Notes: a model not told the origin generated them from the sequence alone. Shown: positions 16,910-24,758, numbered from the stretch's first letter. The stretch is 44,095 nt of DNA from Bacteroidota bacterium (GCA_018267365.1 JAFDYQ010000039.1:1-44095); one strand, 5' to 3'. Numbers and translations: made by a program.

Positions 16910-17395
16910 TCATATATTACTAAACAACTGCACGCTCCCCTTCCACCGCTCATCATTCAGCTCCATTTCGGTGAAGTTATTATGCGTGTAGTCAGTAAGG
17001 ATGCGGCGCCAGAAGGCGGTGCCGGTGTCGTTGCCGGTCATTTCGCGGATCTCCCAGTGGCCGGGGTAGCTGTCAAATAGCTGGGTGGCGGCGGTGGTGC
17101 CTGCGCCGATGCGGCGGTGGGCAGGGCGTATGTAAAACTCACCAAAAGAATAGTGCGGGGTGCGCGACTCTATCACACAGTGCGAGTTGACAAGTGCAAA
17201 GCCTGCTAGCGCATCACCTGAATGAATAAAATAGGCGTGCCTGTCCGCCTCAGTGAAGTAGCGGTCGATCAGTGCAAACATGGGGGTGATGTCTACCCGG
17301 CGGCCTGCGTATAGCTCATAGATATACTCGGCGCAGATGTCTTTGAGCTGCTGGTGTTCTTCGGGTTTTACCGAGCGGAGGGTGATGTTGCTCAT
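16910..17395 (-). CDS. GNAT-family N-acetyltransferase
   Basis: A 161-residue protein of the GNAT fold. The acetyl-CoA pyrophosphate-binding motif is RRIGAGT (residues 94-100), preceded by the strand FGEFYIRPAH. The following helix (TAATQLFDSY) and the late FWRRIL element are also as expected. Such enzymes transfer an acetyl group to amines of small molecules, antibiotics or proteins; the acceptor is unknown. ATG 17395 overlaps the DUF4476 stop codon by 4 bp, so translation is probably coupled. Odd point: the DNA for its last ~20 residues exists twice, the second copy 142 bp downstream. The stop codon lies just past the inner copy. Confidence 0.88.
   Translation of the reverse strand: MSNITLRSVKPEEHQQLKDICAEYIYELYAGRRVDITPMFALIDRYFTEADRHAYFIHSGDALAGFALVNSHCVIESRTPHYSFGEFYIRPAHRRIGAGTTAATQLFDSYPGHWEIREMTGNDTGTAFWRRILTDYTHNNFTEMELNDERWKGSVQLFSNI
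16916..16978 (-). repeat. Duplicated 3' end of the GNAT gene, inner (in-gene) copy
   Basis: The copy still in use as the C-terminal coding part of the acetyltransferase. It differs from 16774-16836 at three positions, so the duplication is fairly recent or kept similar by gene conversion. Confidence 0.85.
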
Positions 17396-18114
17396 TTGCC
17401 GGACAGGAACTTATCAAAGGCGTCTTTATTCGCCTGGAAGTTGAATCCTGCTGCCAACTTACTATAATTCTCCTTATCTACAGTATGGTCGTAGAGTAGT
17501 TTGGCCACCTCCAGTTTATTGCTCTCAAAGGAGAAGAGATTCATGAGCTGGCGGACCTGGTCGGTAGCTAGCCGGAGGTCAGCGCTGGTAGCTTTCAGCG
17601 TATCGAGCTTTTTGGACTCATACTTAGTAGCGGTGATGGTCGTGACCAGCTTTTTGAAATCGGCATCACTCATGTGATCCGGCACCACTGGTGCCTGCGT
17701 GGTAGCCTGGTCAGACCCCGACTGTGTGTCTGTAGTAGTACCTATAGCAGTAGCGGCGCTAGCGGTCTGGTCGCAAGGGACGTGCGTATCATGAATAGAG
17801 ATACCCCGGTACTCGTCTACGCGGGCATCCATATAGACAGATGGCCGCACGTCTATATTTCCTTTGTAGACGGTAGAGTGGGTTTCCTGCCCATAGCGGT
17901 TGACACCCACCTCTACTACCTGTAGCTGGTGCATACCCGGTGGTATATTATTGACGATCACGCCCACTGTAGGCGGGTTGGTACCGGTGTGGCCATCTAC
18001 GTAGACCTTGATAGGGCGGCGCAGCGAAGTATGTACCTCCATAGTAGAGTTTTCGCAGCCGGCGGTGGCGCGCATCGCAGCAGCTACAGCCAGGGTCATG
18101 ATCAGGTGTCTCAT
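17392..18114 (-). CDS. DUF4476-domain lipoprotein
   Basis: A 240-residue exported protein. The N-terminus is a signal peptide ending ATAGC, compatible with a lipobox at Cys 20. Residues about 25-95 form a beta-rich domain with an internal pattern (KVYVDGHTG, then GMHQLQVVEVG) like a small Ig-type or PEGA-like module. Residues about 110-145 are a Thr/Ala/Gln-rich linker. The last ~90 residues are DUF4476, a helical repeat domain common in Bacteroidota (MSDADFKKLV, TDQVRQLMNLFSFESNKL, ANKDAFDKFL). Its function is not established. The gene overlaps the GNAT gene by 4 bp in an ATGA arrangement. Confidence 0.88.
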   Translation of the reverse strand: MRHLIMTLAVAAAMRATAGCENSTMEVHTSLRRPIKVYVDGHTGTNPPTVGVIVNNIPPGMHQLQVVEVGVNRYGQETHSTVYKGNIDVRPSVYMDARVDEYRGISIHDTHVPCDQTASAATAIGTTTDTQSGSDQATTQAPVVPDHMSDADFKKLVTTITATKYESKKLDTLKATSADLRLATDQVRQLMNLFSFESNKLEVAKLLYDHTVDKENYSKLAAGFNFQANKDAFDKFLSGK

Positions 18115-18199
18115 ATGATGCAGTATTGCAGGTATACGGTGCTTATGACCAAAGATAGACCAAAGTGTTTAAACCTGTGCTGCGAAAAAATGTGAAAGG

Positions 18200-18214
18200 T
18201 TGGCACGGCTTTGG
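18200..18214 (+). promoter_or_regulatory. Sigma-54-like promoter element
   Basis: TTGGCACG at 18200-18207 followed after 3 nt by TTGG. The -24 half fits the RpoN consensus TGGCACG exactly. The -12 half is TTGG rather than TTGC, and one base nearer than usual. A transcript would begin near 18226, 17 bp before ATG 18243. It is a plausible but imperfect site. Confidence 0.35.
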
Positions 18215-18242
18215 AAAAACATAGCGTGTAAAACTAAACACA

Positions 18243-18422
18243 ATGAAAAGGCAAACATACAAGGCGCTCCTGCTGATCCTGGTACTCGGGGCAGGTATCG
18301 CATCGGGCTGCAACAGGCACGTGCATGTAGTGGTATCTGATCTCTCCAAGCCCAATAAGACACACTATCCTGAGCCACCTAAGGACCAGGATACTACGAG
18401 CCACATGGGTACAAAACAATAA
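18243..18422 (+). CDS. Very small lipoprotein (59 aa)
   Basis: A 59-residue protein starting at ATG 18243. Residues 1-22 are a typical signal peptide (basic MKRQTYK, then a Leu-rich core) and Cys 23 in IASGC is a good lipobox. The remaining 36 residues are polar with Pro, Lys, His and Asp (PNKTHYPEPP), without a fold I can name. It lies 23 bp before the DUF6600-like gene on the same strand and downstream of a sigma-54-like site, so the two are probably one transcript. Confidence 0.72.
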   Translation: MKRQTYKALLLILVLGAGIASGCNRHVHVVVSDLSKPNKTHYPEPPKDQDTTSHMGTKQ

Positions 18423-18445
18423 TCCAATCATTAAATATCCATCTC

Positions 18446-19777
18446 ATGAAAAGGATCAGCACCGGTATACTGATGACGCTACTCACAGCGGGCATCATGC
18501 TCCTGGGCCCGTCACGGGGCATGGCGCAGGTATCAGTCAGTTTTCAGGTATTTTATGATAACCTCAGTCCCTACGGTACCTGGGTAAATAATCCCACATA
18601 TGGCTATGTGTGGATACCCAATGCGGGGCCGGGATTCGTACCGTACGAAACAGGAGGCCACTGGGTATACACCGAGTATGGCTGGACCTGGGTATCGGAC
18701 TACGACTGGGGGTGGGCACCATTTCACTACGGGCGCTGGTATATAGACCCGGTATACGGCGCTATGTGGGTGCCCGGCACCGAGTGGGGACCGGCATGGG
18801 TGACGTGGCGACATGCTGATGGCTACTGGGGCTGGGCACCTATGGCACCGGGTATAGGTGTAGATGTGTATCTCAGCGGTGGGTACAATATCCCTGCGGA
18901 TCACTGGTGCTTCGTGCATGAGCGTGACTTTGGTCAGCCGAATGTGGTAAACCATGTAGTAAGCCGCTCTCAGAATAATACGATCATCAATCATACTACA
19001 GTAGTGAATAATACAGTGGTAAATCACTCTACCAACGACAGATATGCCGCAGGGCCACCACCGAATGAGGTGCAGCGCGCCACAGGCAGGACTGTCAATA
19101 CTGTAGCGGTGCATGACGCGCCAAGGGCGGGAAAAACCACTGCCAGCGGCAACTCTGTGGAGGTGTACCGCCCCCGTGTGGATCATAAGGTCAGTGGTCA
19201 AAAACCAGCACCTAACCATGTAGCAGAAATGAAAGATGTAAAGCCTGTGCAGCAACGTAGCGCCGGACAGCCTGCTGTAAGGCCTATATCTCACCCCAAA
19301 GCTCCCGACCGGCAGCCAAATCCTGTGAATGGTAAATCAACACCAGCCAGCCGCAGCAGGGAACTGAATAAAAGGGATATCAAGCCTGTAGAACACCCGA
19401 CCCACACACTCACAGCCCCGCGGTCCGAGCCAGCGCAGAGGCAAATGCCTCCTGCCCGGTCTGCCCCGCAGCCGCATACTCAGCAGCCTGAGATGCGAGA
19501 ACCGATGCGGCACCAGCCGCCCCAGCGCACTGAGCCTATGCGCCAGGCACCGATGCCACATCAGGCTGAGCCCATCAGACGGGCACCTATGCCTCACCAG
19601 GCGGAGCCTATACGTCAGGTGCCTACGCCTCAGCCGCATATGGAGCAACCCCGACAGGCAGCCCCGCCACGCATGGAGCAGCCTCACAGTATGCCACAGT
19701 CACAGCCTATGAGACGGGAGCCGATGCACCAGGCACCCATACCGATGCATAACACACCTGCCAGGGGCCCCAGATAG
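18446..19777 (+). CDS. DUF6600/YXWGXW-type exported protein with Pro/Gln/Met-rich tail
   Basis: A 443-residue exported protein with a signal peptide (residues 1-27, ending GMAQ). Residues about 30-145 are strikingly aromatic, with repeated Gly-Tyr-Trp motifs (LSPYGTWVNNP, YGYVWIP, YDWGWAPFHYGRW, WGPAWVTW, GYWGWAPM). This is the pattern of the DUF6600 / YXWGXW family found in surface proteins of Bacteroidota. Residues about 175-250 are Asn/Val-rich (many NHT and NNT steps). The last ~190 residues are low-complexity Pro, Gln, Met, Arg and His with a 12-residue tandem repeat (EPMRQAPMPHQA type). The protein probably sits at or outside the outer membrane; its function is unknown. It follows a 59-residue lipoprotein gene by 23 bp. 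Confidence 0.85.
   Translation: MKRISTGILMTLLTAGIMLLGPSRGMAQVSVSFQVFYDNLSPYGTWVNNPTYGYVWIPNAGPGFVPYETGGHWVYTEYGWTWVSDYDWGWAPFHYGRWYIDPVYGAMWVPGTEWGPAWVTWRHADGYWGWAPMAPGIGVDVYLSGGYNIPADHWCFVHERDFGQPNVVNHVVSRSQNNTIINHTTVVNNTVVNHSTNDRYAAGPPPNEVQRATGRTVNTVAVHDAPRAGKTTASGNSVEVYRPRVDHKVSGQKPAPNHVAEMKDVKPVQQRSAGQPAVRPISHPKAPDRQPNPVNGKSTPASRSRELNKRDIKPVEHPTHTLTAPRSEPAQRQMPPARSAPQPHTQQPEMREPMRHQPPQRTEPMRQAPMPHQAEPIRRAPMPHQAEPIRQVPTPQPHMEQPRQAAPPRMEQPHSMPQSQPMRREPMHQAPIPMHNTPARGPR
19532..19633 (+). repeat. 36-bp in-frame tandem repeat in the DUF6600-like gene
   Basis: Three units start at 19532, 19568 and 19604. Each encodes a variant of EPMRQAPMPHQA; the third is partly degenerate. Keeping the 36-bp period means copy-number change would not shift the frame. 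Confidence 0.7.
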
Positions 19778-19810
19778 AATTTCATTCATCACATCAAAAA
19801 ACAGAATGCC

Positions 19811-20062
19811 ATGCTGACCGAAAAAGAAATGACCGAAGCTATCTCCCGACTCACTCTGGAGATAAGGGAGAAATACCCTGAGATGAGTAAATACATAGGC
19901 GAAATGCCCGTGACCAACCCCGACAAGGAGCACCCCGAGATCAACGCAAAGATCCTGACAGACTACTACAATAATCTGCTGGAGATAATGAAAAAGTATG
20001 TACCGGATCATGAGCTCGCCACAGAGGATCTAAAAGAAAAAGTAAAGGACGAGAAGTTGTGA
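19811..20062 (+). CDS. Short acidic helical protein, unknown function
   Basis: An 83-residue cytoplasmic protein, MLTEKEMTEAISRLTLEIRE at the start, highly charged and predicted almost wholly helical. It has a conserved-looking centre (YPEMSKYIGEMPVTNPDKEHP), then a helix NAKILTDYYNNLLEIMKKY. It has no signal peptide or known domain. The layout of two charged helices around a Pro-containing loop would suit a small adaptor or antitoxin-like partner, but nothing beside it argues for either. It is 33 bp after the DUF6600-like gene and is closed by a good terminator, so it is the last gene of that unit. Confidence 0.75.
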   Translation: MLTEKEMTEAISRLTLEIREKYPEMSKYIGEMPVTNPDKEHPEINAKILTDYYNNLLEIMKKYVPDHELATEDLKEKVKDEKL

Positions 20063-20082
20063 ACATGTATAAATAGCAACCT

Positions 20083-20114
20083 ACCGGCGGAGAGATAATA
20101 CCGCCGGTTTTTTT
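20083..20114 (+). terminator. Rho-independent terminator (plus strand)
   Basis: ACCGGCGG, 10-nt loop, CCGCCGGT, then seven T residues, 20 bp after the stop at 20062. It closes the transcription unit from 18243. Confidence 0.92.
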
Positions 20115-20120
20115 ATGACA

Positions 20121-20149
20121 AAAAAAGGCCCTCCCGTTACGGCGGGAGG
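20121..20149 (-). terminator. Rho-independent terminator facing the other way
   Basis: Read on the minus strand: CCTCCCG, 6-nt loop, CGGGAGG, flanked by extra G/C pairs, then six T residues (plus-strand A-run 20121-20126). No minus-strand protein gene lies to its right until 26620, so it probably ends a short non-coding or antisense transcript. Confidence 0.7.
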
Positions 20150-20250
20150 ACCCTAACCCAAACCTATAAACAAAACTATGAATCTCTTGGTAAGGCCATC
20201 GAGCCTACCTATATAACGAAATAGACGGCCTAAATCGCATTTCTTTACTG
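20121..20250 (-). ncRNA. Candidate minus-strand small RNA
   Basis: Suggested by the minus-strand terminator with no gene in front of it. Two TAnnTTTG-type boxes occur on the minus strand (20171-20178 and 20159-20166), but neither has a TTG at -33, so the 5' end is unknown and 20250 is a nominal limit. The plus strand of the same stretch holds only a 12-codon reading frame (20178-20216), not convincing as a gene. Confidence 0.3.
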
Positions 20251-20254
20251 TTAA

Positions 20255-20274
20255 AACAAGTAAAAGAACTTGTT
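20255..20274. promoter_or_regulatory. Inverted repeat upstream of dnaG
   Basis: AACAAGT, 6-nt spacer, ACTTGTT, about 85 bp before the dnaG start. It could be an operator or the top of a leader hairpin. Only the perfect 7-bp symmetry supports it. Confidence 0.35.
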
Positions 20275-20357
20275 GGTATTTATGCCATCTCACAGGCCGT
20301 CATCCGCGGAGACAGGTGGCAGATTTTCATTACCTTCGGCATCCATTTCAGGTCAAG

Positions 20358-22307
20358 GTGATCCCAAAGTTTACCATAGCGCGTATCATGGAGGAGGCCC
20401 GTATAGACGAGGTCGTGGGGGAGTTTGTGACCCTGAAGAAGCGCGGCTCCAGCCTGATCGGCAATTGCCCTTTTCACAATGAAAAAACGCCGTCGTTTAA
20501 TGTATCCGTATCGCGGGGTATCTATAAGTGCTTTGGCTGTGGCAAGGCCGGCAACTCGGTAACCTTCCTGATGGAGAGCCAGCAGATGACCTACGTAGAA
20601 GCGCTCAAATATCTGGCCAAGAAGTACAATATCGAGATAGTAGAGGAGTACCGCAGCGAGGAGCAGAAGAAAGAAGAAGATGAAAAGCAATCCCTCACCG
20701 AGAGTATTCTTATAGCCAATGCCTATGGGCAGCGCTTTTTTACCGACTACCTGCTGCATAATGAAAAAGGCGCTGTAGGACTCTCTTATTTCAAAGAGCG
20801 AGGCTTCAGCACGCAGACTATAGAGAAGTTTCAACTGGGCTTTGCGCCGGAGAGTGGCACAGAGTTCACTGAGACAGCACTCAAAGCAGGCTATCAACTA
20901 GATATTCTCAAAAAGGCCGGCCTTACCTCGCCCAAAGAAGGATCAAAGTATGACTTCTTCCGAAACAGGGTGATGTTTCCGGTGCACAACCTGGTGGGCA
21001 AAGTGATCGCCTTTGGCGGTCGCATCATGGTGAAGGATGAGAAGTCACCCAAGTACGTAAATACAGGTGAGAGCGAGGTCTATGTCAAAAGCAAGATCCT
21101 CTACGGTATCTATCAGGCCAAAGGCGATATCCGCAAGCAGGACGAGTGCCTGCTGGTAGAGGGCTATACGGATGTGATATCGCTCGTACAGGCCGGTATA
21201 GACAATGTAGTGGCCTCCAGTGGCACCGCCCTCACCACAGACCAGATACGCCTGATCAAGCGCTTCACGCATAATGTGACGATACTCTATGACGGTGATG
21301 CTGCGGGTATCAAGGCTGCCCTGCGCGGTACGGATATGGTACTGGAGGAAGGCCTGAATGTGCGCATCGTGATCCTGCCCGATCAGGAGGACCCGGATAG
21401 CTACGTACGCCGTGTAGGTGCCACGGCCTTTACGGAGTTTATCAAAGAGAATAAAAAGGACCTGATCCTCTTCAAGACGGATCTCTATGCTACAGAGGCC
21501 AAGAGCGACCCGGTGAAGAAGGCTGATATGATCCGCGATATCGTGCAGTCTATCTCGCGCATACCGGATATGATACAGCGCTCGGTGTACATACAGCAGT
21601 GTGCGCATAGCATGCAGATGTCGGAGCAGATACTGGTGGCCGAGGTCAATAAAATGCGCAACACCCGCGCAAAGGAAAAGACGAAGGAAGATGTAGCCCC
21701 GCATGTAGAGATAGAAGACCTGGCAGCCAGTGCACAGGTACACCAGGAGCAGCTACTGGCCTCTACGCACAACCCTGAGCCGATAGAACGCGACATTGTG
21801 CGTGCGCTGATAGAGTACGGTACGTGGGAGGTGCCTGTAGATGGCGGAGAACCAGAAACAGCTACCCAGTTTATCTTTGACACGCTGGAGGGCATTCTCT
21901 TTGAGTCAAAATATAAATACGCCTATGATTATATCCGGTCAGAGTTTGATGCGGGGCGTATCCACCCTGAGACATTCTATACGCAGCATAGTGATGTCGA
22001 GATCAGCCGCCTGGCCATAGACCTGGTCACGGCCTCTGCACAGGACCAGCTCAGCCCCGGCTGGTGGGAAAAGTACGAGGTGATCGTACCGGACAAAAAA
22101 GCACTGTATATACAGGATATCATCTCCTCCACCATGCGTATGAAGCAAATGAAAAATCTGGAGATGCTATATCAGATAGAAGAGCGTATGCGCACAGCAG
22201 AAAGCGCAGAGCAGATGGATCAACTCATCCAGCACTATAAGCTGCTGACCGAGCAAAAGAAAGAATTTGCCAAGGCTACCGGTATAGTGGTGTATAAACG
22301 CAAGTAA
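20358..22307 (+). CDS. dnaG: DNA primase
   Basis: A 649-residue primase that makes RNA primers at the fork. Start GTG 20358 is chosen because the protein then begins MIPKFTIARIMEEARI, matching the normal N-terminus of Bacteroidota DnaG. An ATG 14 codons upstream would add an unusual extension. The zinc-binding domain is CPFHNEKTPSF with CFGCG (CHC2 type, residues ~38-65). The TOPRIM domain follows with LLVEGYTDV and YDGDAAG. The C-terminal part, from about residue 430, is charged and helical, as expected for the helicase-binding region. A hairpin with a short T-run follows about 40 bp after the stop codon. Confidence 0.96.
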   Translation: MIPKFTIARIMEEARIDEVVGEFVTLKKRGSSLIGNCPFHNEKTPSFNVSVSRGIYKCFGCGKAGNSVTFLMESQQMTYVEALKYLAKKYNIEIVEEYRSEEQKKEEDEKQSLTESILIANAYGQRFFTDYLLHNEKGAVGLSYFKERGFSTQTIEKFQLGFAPESGTEFTETALKAGYQLDILKKAGLTSPKEGSKYDFFRNRVMFPVHNLVGKVIAFGGRIMVKDEKSPKYVNTGESEVYVKSKILYGIYQAKGDIRKQDECLLVEGYTDVISLVQAGIDNVVASSGTALTTDQIRLIKRFTHNVTILYDGDAAGIKAALRGTDMVLEEGLNVRIVILPDQEDPDSYVRRVGATAFTEFIKENKKDLILFKTDLYATEAKSDPVKKADMIRDIVQSISRIPDMIQRSVYIQQCAHSMQMSEQILVAEVNKMRNTRAKEKTKEDVAPHVEIEDLAASAQVHQEQLLASTHNPEPIERDIVRALIEYGTWEVPVDGGEPETATQFIFDTLEGILFESKYKYAYDYIRSEFDAGRIHPETFYTQHSDVEISRLAIDLVTASAQDQLSPGWWEKYEVIVPDKKALYIQDIISSTMRMKQMKNLEMLYQIEERMRTAESAEQMDQLIQHYKLLTEQKKEFAKATGIVVYKRK

Positions 22308-22345
22308 AACTGATTCCCTTCCTAATGGTGGCTCCTGTGCCGGTT

Positions 22346-22376
22346 CTGCATTATCTTACATGATAATGCGGGTTTT
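22346..22376 (+). terminator. Probable terminator of dnaG
   Basis: GCATTATC, 6-nt loop, GATAATGC, extended by two further pairs, then GGTTTT. The T-run is short, so it is a weaker terminator than the others here. Confidence 0.6.
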
Positions 22377-22429
22377 AACGTTCCTTAAAATGTGGCTGTT
22401 AAACAGCGTTAAGCCCCGGTAGGAAAGCC

Positions 22430-22460
22430 TTGATTTCTTCATCCGGCTGAAATAATTTTG
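22430..22460 (+). promoter_or_regulatory. Promoter of the DegP/HtrA gene
   Basis: -33 TTG at 22430-22432, a 20-bp spacer, and an exact -7 box TAATTTTG at 22453-22460. This is the best full match to the Bacteroidota housekeeping promoter in the window. Transcription would start near 22466, giving a leader of about 38 nt before ATG 22504. Confidence 0.7.
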
Positions 22461-22503
22461 TGTTTGTATTCGTTCAACAAGAAAACAATTAAAAAGAATA
22501 GCC

Positions 22504-24006
22504 ATGAATTTCAAAAGATCATTTTTCACCGTAGTAGCCTCTGTGGTGTGCGCCCTGGGCTCTGTGATGGCTTATCAGCACTACCTTGCCCCTGAGCGTA
22601 TCACTTACATTGACAATAACATCCCGGTACACCGCACCGCCATGGCTGCCATGATGAATACCAGCTCATCGCAGCCTATTGATTTCCGGTATGCGGCCTC
22701 TGCATCTACACCCTGTGTAGTACACGTCAAATCCACCTTCAAAGCCGAACCTGTAGCCATGCGCGGCGGCAGGCCTCAGGATATGTTTGGAGATGATTTC
22801 TTCCAGTTCTTTCAGGGTCCTAATCCCTACCAGCGCCAGCCGCGCGAGCAGATGGCCACCGGCTCAGGCGTGATCGTCTCCGCAGACGGGTACATCGTGA
22901 CCAATAATCACGTGGTAGAAAATGCAACCAATGTGCAGGTGGTACTGCACAATAATAAATCTTATAAGGCCAAGATCGTAGGCCGTGATCCGGATACAGA
23001 CATTGCACTATTGAAAATAGATGGCGATAATTTCCCCGCTATCCAGTTTGCCAACTCTGACTCTGTACTGGTGGGTGAGTGGGTACTCGCAGTAGGCAAC
23101 CCTTTCAACCTGGCATCTACAGTGACTGCCGGCATAGTGAGCGCAAAAGGACGTAATCTGAATATGATGGGCAACGGCGAAGACCCCAGGGCTAATACGG
23201 CTATAGAGTCCTTCATACAAACCGATGCTGCAGTAAACCCCGGAAACAGTGGTGGTGCATTGGTCAACGCCAGTGGCCAGCTGGTAGGTATCAATACTGC
23301 CATCGCCTCTCCTACCGGCAGCTATGCAGGATACTCTTTTGCGGTACCTGCCAATATCGTACACAAGGTGATCTATGACCTGGAGAAATTTGGTACGGCA
23401 CAAAGGGGATTTCTCGGTGTGACCATCCGCACACTGGATGATGAGACAGCCAAAAACCTCGGCATGGATGGCCCGCAAGGTGTCTATGTGGACGGTGTAA
23501 ATAAAGGCTCTGCCGGCGAGGCAGGTGGTCTGAAGAGCAAGGATGTGATCCTGAAGATCAACGGATTTCCGGTAGCGAGCTCTCCTGAGCTGCAAGAGCA
23601 GGTAGCCAAGTACCGCCCCGGCGATAAGATATCAGTAGAATTCCTGCGAGATGGCAAAATCCAAACCGCCACCGTGCAGCTCAAAAACAAGTACAACACG
23701 GTGGCTACCATAGATAATACGAATGATATACTGGAGCAACTGGGTGTGACCGTAGGAAACCTATCTAATCAAGAGAAGGCTCAGCTAGGCATCTCCGGCG
23801 GTGTGCGTGTCACTGATCTAAAAGATGGCAAACTGTCAGACCTGACCAATATGCACAAAGGCTTTGTGATCACACAGATAGACGACCAGCCGGTCTCTAG
23901 TGTACAGGACTTTGTCAATATCATGAAGGAAAAAAGCGGCAAAGTACTGATAGAAGGGGTCTACCCCAATAAGCAAGAGAGCTATCTCTATGCCTTCCGC
24001 ATGTAA
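22504..24006 (+). CDS. degP: DegP/HtrA-type periplasmic serine protease
   Basis: A 500-residue envelope protease/chaperone. Residues 1-~24 are a signal peptide or membrane anchor. A linker with Met/Gly/Gln-rich sequence precedes the trypsin-like domain, whose triad is visible: His 136 (TNNHVVENA), Asp 166 (DTDIALLKI) and Ser 249 (GNSGGALVN). Two PDZ domains follow at about 290-385 (GFLGVTIRTL) and 405-490 (QLGVTVGNL, FVITQIDDQPV). The layout is DegP/DegQ-like, and the symbol is assigned by class, not by proven orthology. Such proteases degrade or refold damaged envelope proteins. It has its own promoter and a strong terminator. Confidence 0.94.
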   Translation: MNFKRSFFTVVASVVCALGSVMAYQHYLAPERITYIDNNIPVHRTAMAAMMNTSSSQPIDFRYAASASTPCVVHVKSTFKAEPVAMRGGRPQDMFGDDFFQFFQGPNPYQRQPREQMATGSGVIVSADGYIVTNNHVVENATNVQVVLHNNKSYKAKIVGRDPDTDIALLKIDGDNFPAIQFANSDSVLVGEWVLAVGNPFNLASTVTAGIVSAKGRNLNMMGNGEDPRANTAIESFIQTDAAVNPGNSGGALVNASGQLVGINTAIASPTGSYAGYSFAVPANIVHKVIYDLEKFGTAQRGFLGVTIRTLDDETAKNLGMDGPQGVYVDGVNKGSAGEAGGLKSKDVILKINGFPVASSPELQEQVAKYRPGDKISVEFLRDGKIQTATVQLKNKYNTVATIDNTNDILEQLGVTVGNLSNQEKAQLGISGGVRVTDLKDGKLSDLTNMHKGFVITQIDDQPVSSVQDFVNIMKEKSGKVLIEGVYPNKQESYLYAFRM

Positions 24007-24036
24007 GAAAACTAATTTCTTATGTTGATATGGATC

Positions 24037-24065
24037 AAAACCCTCGGCATGGTGCCGGGGGTTTT
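24037..24065 (+). terminator. Rho-independent terminator after degP
   Basis: AAAACCC-T-CGGCA / TGCCG-G-GGGTTTT: a 13-pair stem with one T-G wobble and a 3-nt loop, ending in TTTT and then GAATTTT. The symmetry suggests it can also work on the other strand. Confidence 0.88.
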
Positions 24066-24076
24066 GAATTTTGATA

Positions 24077-24084
24077 TAGATTTG
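24077..24084 (+). promoter_or_regulatory. -7 promoter box (TAGATTTG) for coaE
   Basis: Exact TAnnTTTG match ending 7 bp before ATG 24092. If used, transcription would start at or next to the start codon. No TTG sits at the proper -33 distance. Confidence 0.45.
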
Positions 24085-24091
24085 CCCTATC

Positions 24092-24688
24092 ATGCTGAAA
24101 GTAGGTATCACAGGAGGTATAGGCAGTGGCAAGACGACAGTCTGTCAGATATTTGAGCGGCTGGGCGTGCCGGTGTACTACGCCGATCAGCGCGCCAAAG
24201 AGCTGATGGAGGATGACAAGCAGCTGGTAGCGGATATACGACGGGAGTTTGGTGATGAGGTGTATGATGCGGAGGGCAAGCTGCAGCGCAAAAAACTGGC
24301 AGAGATCGTCTTTAATAATGAGGAAAAACTGGTCCGGCTCAATAGCCTGGTGCATCCAGCTGTCTTTAAGGATAACCAATCGTGGAATGAGATACTGGCA
24401 AAGAAGGGCTATCCCTACACGCTGAAAGAAGCGGCGCTGCTGGTAGAGACAGGCTCGTACCTGACGCTGGACAAGCTGATAGTAGTGTCTGCGCCGGAGG
24501 AGGACCGGATCAAGCGGGTGATGGAGCGCGATCAGGCCACCAGAGAGCAGGTGGTGGCCCGCATCAAAGCTCAGATGCCGGAAGAGCAAAAGGTAAAATA
24601 CGCAGACTATATCATCCATAATGATACCATAATGGACCTGGTGCCACAGGTGACCAAGATACACCTGGACCTGACGAATATTAATTAG
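24092..24688 (+). CDS. coaE: Dephospho-CoA kinase
   Basis: A 198-residue enzyme for the last step of coenzyme A synthesis, phosphorylating the 3'-hydroxyl of dephospho-CoA with ATP. The P-loop GITGGIGSGKTT is at residues 5-16. The family pattern continues with VPVYYADQRAK, the VHPAVF motif and the Arg-rich lid (RVMERDQATREQVVAR). The ending KYADYIIHND is typical. Length is normal and the gene appears intact. It is between the degP terminator and purK, with 110 bp before purK. Confidence 0.96.
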   Translation: MLKVGITGGIGSGKTTVCQIFERLGVPVYYADQRAKELMEDDKQLVADIRREFGDEVYDAEGKLQRKKLAEIVFNNEEKLVRLNSLVHPAVFKDNQSWNEILAKKGYPYTLKEAALLVETGSYLTLDKLIVVSAPEEDRIKRVMERDQATREQVVARIKAQMPEEQKVKYADYIIHNDTIMDLVPQVTKIHLDLTNIN

Positions 24689-24750
24689 CATTGGTATTTA
24701 GTAATTAGTATTAAGATAAATACAAAGCTGGCTCCCTTTCTTCTACTGGT

Positions 24751-24758
24751 TATATTTG
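24751..24758 (+). promoter_or_regulatory. -7 promoter box (TATATTTG) for purK
   Basis: Exact TAnnTTTG match 40 bp upstream of the purK start codon. A transcript would start near 24765, leaving a ~34-nt leader. No good -33 TTG is seen. Confidence 0.5.

Noticed and set aside
16768..16956. A 62-codon minus-strand frame overlapping the GNAT end
   Set aside because: It only arises because the duplicated gene end is read together with the spacer; it is not a gene of its own.
20178..20216. A 12-codon reading frame (possible leader peptide) before dnaG
   Set aside because: No regulatory codon run, no attenuator-like alternative stems on the plus strand; could be chance.
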